This document shows positions 6,008 to 8,468 of a stretch of 8,468 bases of DNA, piece by piece. Source of the stretch: Bacillota bacterium (GTDB lineage: Bacteria; Bacillota; Clostridia; Christensenellales; Borkfalkiaceae). A program made the translations under genes and the position numbers. The notes under the pieces are model-generated. The model saw only the letters and a list, made by a program, of their open reading frames with translations. It searched no databases and had not been told where the DNA came from. The number at the start of each line of letters is the position of its first letter. Positions within the stretch are counted from its first letter, which is position 1. The stretch is from contig QAKM01000017.1 in NCBI GenBank assembly GCA_003343805.1, positions 1-8,468 of the forward strand, given 5' to 3'.

Positions 6008-7570
6008 TCAGTCCTCCGAGCCTCTCAGCGAAGGGTTGAACGCATCGCGCAGGCCGTTGCCGAACAGGTTGAAGCTCAGCATGAGCAGCACGAGGAAGAG
6101 CGACGGGAAGAGCGACATATAGGGCGCCGTTGCAAGGTAGGACTGACCCGCGTTGATGAGGGTACCCACGCTCGTGATGTTGCCCGTCGACAGGTTGATG
6201 ATGCCGAGGTAGGAAAGGCTGGTCTCCGAGAAGATCATCGAAGGGATGACGAGCGCGCAGCTCGTGACAAGCGTTCCCAAAGCGTTGGGGAAGATGTGCT
6301 TCCAGATGATGCGGCGGTCCTTTGCGCCCAGCGTCCTCGCGGCGAGGACGTACTCCTGATTCTTATAGCGGTAGAACTGCATTCGCGTCCGCGACGCCAT
6401 GCTGATCCACCCCGTGATGAAGAAAGCGATGAACAGCACCAAGATCTGACTCGACCCGCCCATGTGCAGTTTGAGCAGAGTGATGACGATCATCGACGGC
6501 ACCGACGCAAGGATATCGGAGACACGCTCCATGACGAGGTCGATCTTGCCGCCGTAATAGCCTTCGATGGAGCCGTACACGGCGCCGAAGATGAGGTTGA
6601 CGGACGCAACGACGATCGCGAAGATGAACGAGAAGCGCGCACCCGAGGCAAGGCAGGTCAGGATATCCTGTCCCGTACCCGTCGTTCCGAAGAGGAAGTA
6701 GGGCTCGTCGATCCCGTCCTGCAGCACATAGCTGTGGTAGTAGATATAGTACTCGTAGTAGTTGATGCGCACTTCCACGCCCGAGGAGGTGCGGCGGGCA
6801 TACATATAATAATACGTCTCGCCGTCCTCGCCGACAAATCCGTCCTCGCCCTCGATGCGCATCTTCGAGGTATAACTATCGGTCGGCTCCACGTCCGCAC
6901 GGTACGACCAATAGACGGGAATGACGTTGCCGTCCTCATCATAGACGATCTGCGTGCGGTTGGTACCCGTCGTCTCGTAGTAATAGTTGGCGTTGTTCTG
7001 ATCCTGGATGGCAGCCGGACGGTCGCTGAGCCGCACCGTCGGATAAATGACCTGCCGTCCCGTCTCGTCCTGATATTTCTGCAGGTTGTTGTACTGATCC
7101 ATCGTCATGTTGGAATAGATCATGCCCGTCTTGTGATAGCTGTCGAGACGGTAATGATACATTCCCTCTTCGTCGACGGTGTACTCCTGATCCTTGACGG
7201 CGTTGTGGCCGGACTCCTGACCCATTGCGTAGTAATACATGAAGGTGAGCTGCCCGTCCGCGCGCGCCTCGCAGCCGTCCCAGAAGGACGTCTCGGCGAA
7301 CATCTTGTTTTTCGGCAGCGTCGTCACAAAGTAAGTGTCGTTATACGCGACCTGATAGGGCGTCAGGAAGGGAACGATGATCGCAAACAGCACCAGGAAG
7401 AGGATGACGCACGCGCCGACGACCGAACCCTTATTCTTGCAGAAGCGCGAAAAGGCGTCGCGCATATAGCTGCGCGGTTTGGTCTCGAGCTTCTTGTCGT
7501 GCGAAATGTCGCGCGCATCGGCGAACTCGAATTTTTCCTTCGGGATGTTGGTGTAAGTCGTGTTTTCCAT
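6008..7570 (-). CDS. oppC: Oligopeptide ABC transporter permease OppC with a giant extracytoplasmic loop
   Basis: This is the second channel subunit of the peptide importer. It is 520 residues long, against about 300 for a usual OppC. In order: a cytoplasmic N-terminal tail (1-47), membrane helix 1 (about 48-68), an unusual loop (about 72-291), and the family-typical segment FGTTGTGQDILTCLASGARFS (starting near 294; the canonical form is close to FGTDxxGRD). The remaining hydrophobic helices follow, with an EAA loop near 407-429 (YVLAARTLGAKDRRIIWKHI) and the ending GLRDAFNPSLRG. The loop holds 33 tyrosines in about 220 residues by my count, and many Asp, Glu and Gly residues. I chose the ATG at 7570 because it follows the oppB stop by 1 nt and has AAGGTGA in front. 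An in-frame ATG at 7612 would overlap oppB by 41 nt and has no clear ribosome binding site. The loop's function is unknown; contact with the binding protein OppA is a guess. Confidence 0.92.
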   Translation of the reverse strand: MENTTYTNIPKEKFEFADARDISHDKKLETKPRSYMRDAFSRFCKNKGSVVGACVILFLVLFAIIVPFLTPYQVAYNDTYFVTTLPKNKMFAETSFWDGCEARADGQLTFMYYYAMGQESGHNAVKDQEYTVDEEGMYHYRLDSYHKTGMIYSNMTMDQYNNLQKYQDETGRQVIYPTVRLSDRPAAIQDQNNANYYYETTGTNRTQIVYDEDGNVIPVYWSYRADVEPTDSYTSKMRIEGEDGFVGEDGETYYYMYARRTSSGVEVRINYYEYYIYYHSYVLQDGIDEPYFLFGTTGTGQDILTCLASGARFSFIFAIVVASVNLIFGAVYGSIEGYYGGKIDLVMERVSDILASVPSMIVITLLKLHMGGSSQILVLFIAFFITGWISMASRTRMQFYRYKNQEYVLAARTLGAKDRRIIWKHIFPNALGTLVTSCALVIPSMIFSETSLSYLGIINLSTGNITSVGTLINAGQSYLATAPYMSLFPSLFLVLLMLSFNLFGNGLRDAFNPSLRGSED

Positions 7571-7571
7571 G

Positions 7572-7584
7572 TCACCTTGCCCCC
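7572..7584 (-). promoter_or_regulatory. Ribosome binding site deciding the oppC start
   Basis: On the minus strand a G-rich stretch followed by AAGGTGA lies directly before the ATG at 7570, overlapping the TGA stop of oppB. AAGGTGA matches the 3' part of the Shine-Dalgarno consensus, although the spacing to the ATG is short. The alternative ATG at 7612 has no comparable motif, so this site supports the shorter protein. Ribosomes ending oppB could restart here, which would couple translation of the two subunits. Confidence 0.55.
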
Positions 7585-8468
7585 ATTCGTATTCTCGGGT
7601 CGATGAACCCATAGCTGATATCCGTCACGATTCCCGCCAAGAGGCCGACGAGCGTATAGAAGCCCGAAAGCAGCATGAAGAAGTCGTAGTCCTGATAGGT
7701 GATGGAGTCGAGATACAGTCTGCCGACCCCGGGGATAGAGAACATTCTCTCGATGACGAGCGAACCGCTCAAGACGAGGACGAACTCACTTAAGATCATC
7801 GGGAAGATGGGCACCATCGCGTTGCGGAGCGCGTGGCGCAGCGTTGCCTGGCCGCGCGTCAAGCCCTTCGTGCGGGCGAGCAGCATGAACTCGCTCGTCA
7901 GCACCTCGGTGAGCTCCGCGCGTGTAAAGCGTGCATAGCCTGCGATCGAGCCCAGACACAGCGAGAACACGGCGGGCAGCATACTGCGGAACATCGGCCA
8001 GGTGAAGTACTCAAAGCCCGAATTCATCGTCAGCGGGAACCACTGCAGTTTGAAGCAGAACACATACTGCACGATGAGGCCGAGGACGATGGACGGCACC
8101 GAGATGAGCAGGATGATAAAGACGGAAATGACCTGATCCTGCCACTTGTTCTTTTTGAGCGCGGCGAAGATGCCGAGCCCGAGGCCGATCGGCACGCCGA
8201 TGAGCGTCGAATAGACGTTGATGAGCACCGTGGGAGGCATCTTTTCCATAAAGACGTCCCAGACGGGCTGATTGCGGTATTCCGCCATCGAAACGCCGAT
8301 GCCGAAATCGCCCTGGAAGATGCGCTGCAGATAAAACCACAACTGCCGGAGGATTGGCACGTTGTCGTAACTCCAAAGCTGCGTCGAGGCATCGTACACG
8401 ACGTTGGTGATATAGCCCCTCGCCTCCAACTGGCGGTAGATGATGTTCGCGTCCTGTCCGATCTGGAC
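7572..8468 (-). CDS. oppB: Oligopeptide ABC transporter permease OppB, 5' end outside window
   Basis: This is one of the two membrane subunits that form the channel of an oligopeptide importer in the cytoplasmic membrane. The frame is open to the window edge, so 298 residues and the TGA stop are visible; by comparison with known OppB proteins the first membrane helix and about 40-60 residues are missing. The visible part starts in the extracytoplasmic segment, including the OppB-typical FQGDFGIG, followed by about five hydrophobic helices. The cytoplasmic EAA loop that docks on the ATPase is clear (LLARTKGLTRGQATLRHALR, followed by NAMVP). The C-terminus ends in the family-typical FIDPRIR. 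Compared with E. coli OppB, about 17 residues (around ITNVVYDASTQLWSYDN) appear to be added before the LxxxLxFYLQRIFQGDFG block. The codon at 8429 (TTG) is internal, not a start. The stop lies 1 nt before oppC. Confidence 0.93.
   Translation of the reverse strand, partial: VQIGQDANIIYRQLEARGYITNVVYDASTQLWSYDNVPILRQLWFYLQRIFQGDFGIGVSMAEYRNQPVWDVFMEKMPPTVLINVYSTLIGVPIGLGLGIFAALKKNKWQDQVISVFIILLISVPSIVLGLIVQYVFCFKLQWFPLTMNSGFEYFTWPMFRSMLPAVFSLCLGSIAGYARFTRAELTEVLTSEFMLLARTKGLTRGQATLRHALRNAMVPIFPMILSEFVLVLSGSLVIERMFSIPGVGRLYLDSITYQDYDFFMLLSGFYTLVGLLAGIVTDISYGFIDPRIRMGAR

Noticed and set aside
3763..6039. Plus-strand open frame of 758 codons covering all of oppD
   Set aside because: It is the codon-aligned antisense frame. 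Stops in it need sense codons TTA, CTA or TCA, which GC-rich genes like this one avoid. The translation has no recognisable family, while the minus strand encodes a clear OppD.
5909..7606. Plus-strand open frame of 565 codons opposite oppC
   Set aside because: It is also codon-aligned with the real gene, which explains its openness. Its product is low-complexity, rich in Arg, His, Asp and Glu, with no motif.
7571..7612. Longer OppC starting at the ATG at 7612
   Set aside because: It would overlap oppB by 41 nt and has no Shine-Dalgarno motif, while the ATG at 7570 is adjacent to the oppB stop and has AAGGTGA before it.

Overview
All genes in this window read on the minus strand, so transcription runs from the right edge to the left. 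The DNA is GC-rich, with G/C-ending codons throughout. The gene families look like those of a Gram-positive Bacillota, most likely a high-GC member of class Clostridia from a gut-type habitat. That placement is inferred from protein style only; the window holds no rRNA or other taxonomic marker.

Region 1 (8468 down to 2078) is a tightly packed oligopeptide ABC importer operon: oppB (5' end outside the window), oppC, oppD, oppF and a small membrane protein of DUF3899 type. The four junctions have gaps of only 1, 1, 4 and 1 nt, and several Shine-Dalgarno sequences lie inside the last codons of the upstream gene. OppB and OppC would form the membrane channel and OppD and OppF the two ATPases. 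The substrate-binding lipoprotein OppA is not in the window and may lie upstream, beyond position 8468. A rho-independent terminator at 2022-2060 ends the operon.

The striking feature of this transporter is that three of its subunits are greatly enlarged, each at a different place. OppC has about 220 extra residues, very rich in tyrosine, in the extracytoplasmic loop after its first membrane helix. OppD has about 390 extra residues, mostly charged helix, between its Q-loop and its ABC signature. OppF has about 120 extra residues, also charged helix, between an N-terminal strand and its Q-loop. All canonical ATPase motifs remain intact around the insertions. OppD also lacks all four cysteines that bind a [4Fe-4S] cluster in many OppD/DppD proteins.

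Region 2 (2077 down to 1877) is a 201-nt intergenic stretch. It holds the opp terminator, a tandem 10-bp direct repeat with an 11-nt period, a candidate promoter with a perfect TTGACA -35 box, and a leader hairpin.

Region 3 (1876 down to 57) is a two-gene ABC-2 type export system: a DrrA/CcmA-like ATPase overlapping by ATGA with a six-helix permease. Its substrate cannot be told from sequence. A perfect 13-bp GC-rich hairpin at 1-29 probably ends this operon, though the T-run that would confirm it lies outside the window.
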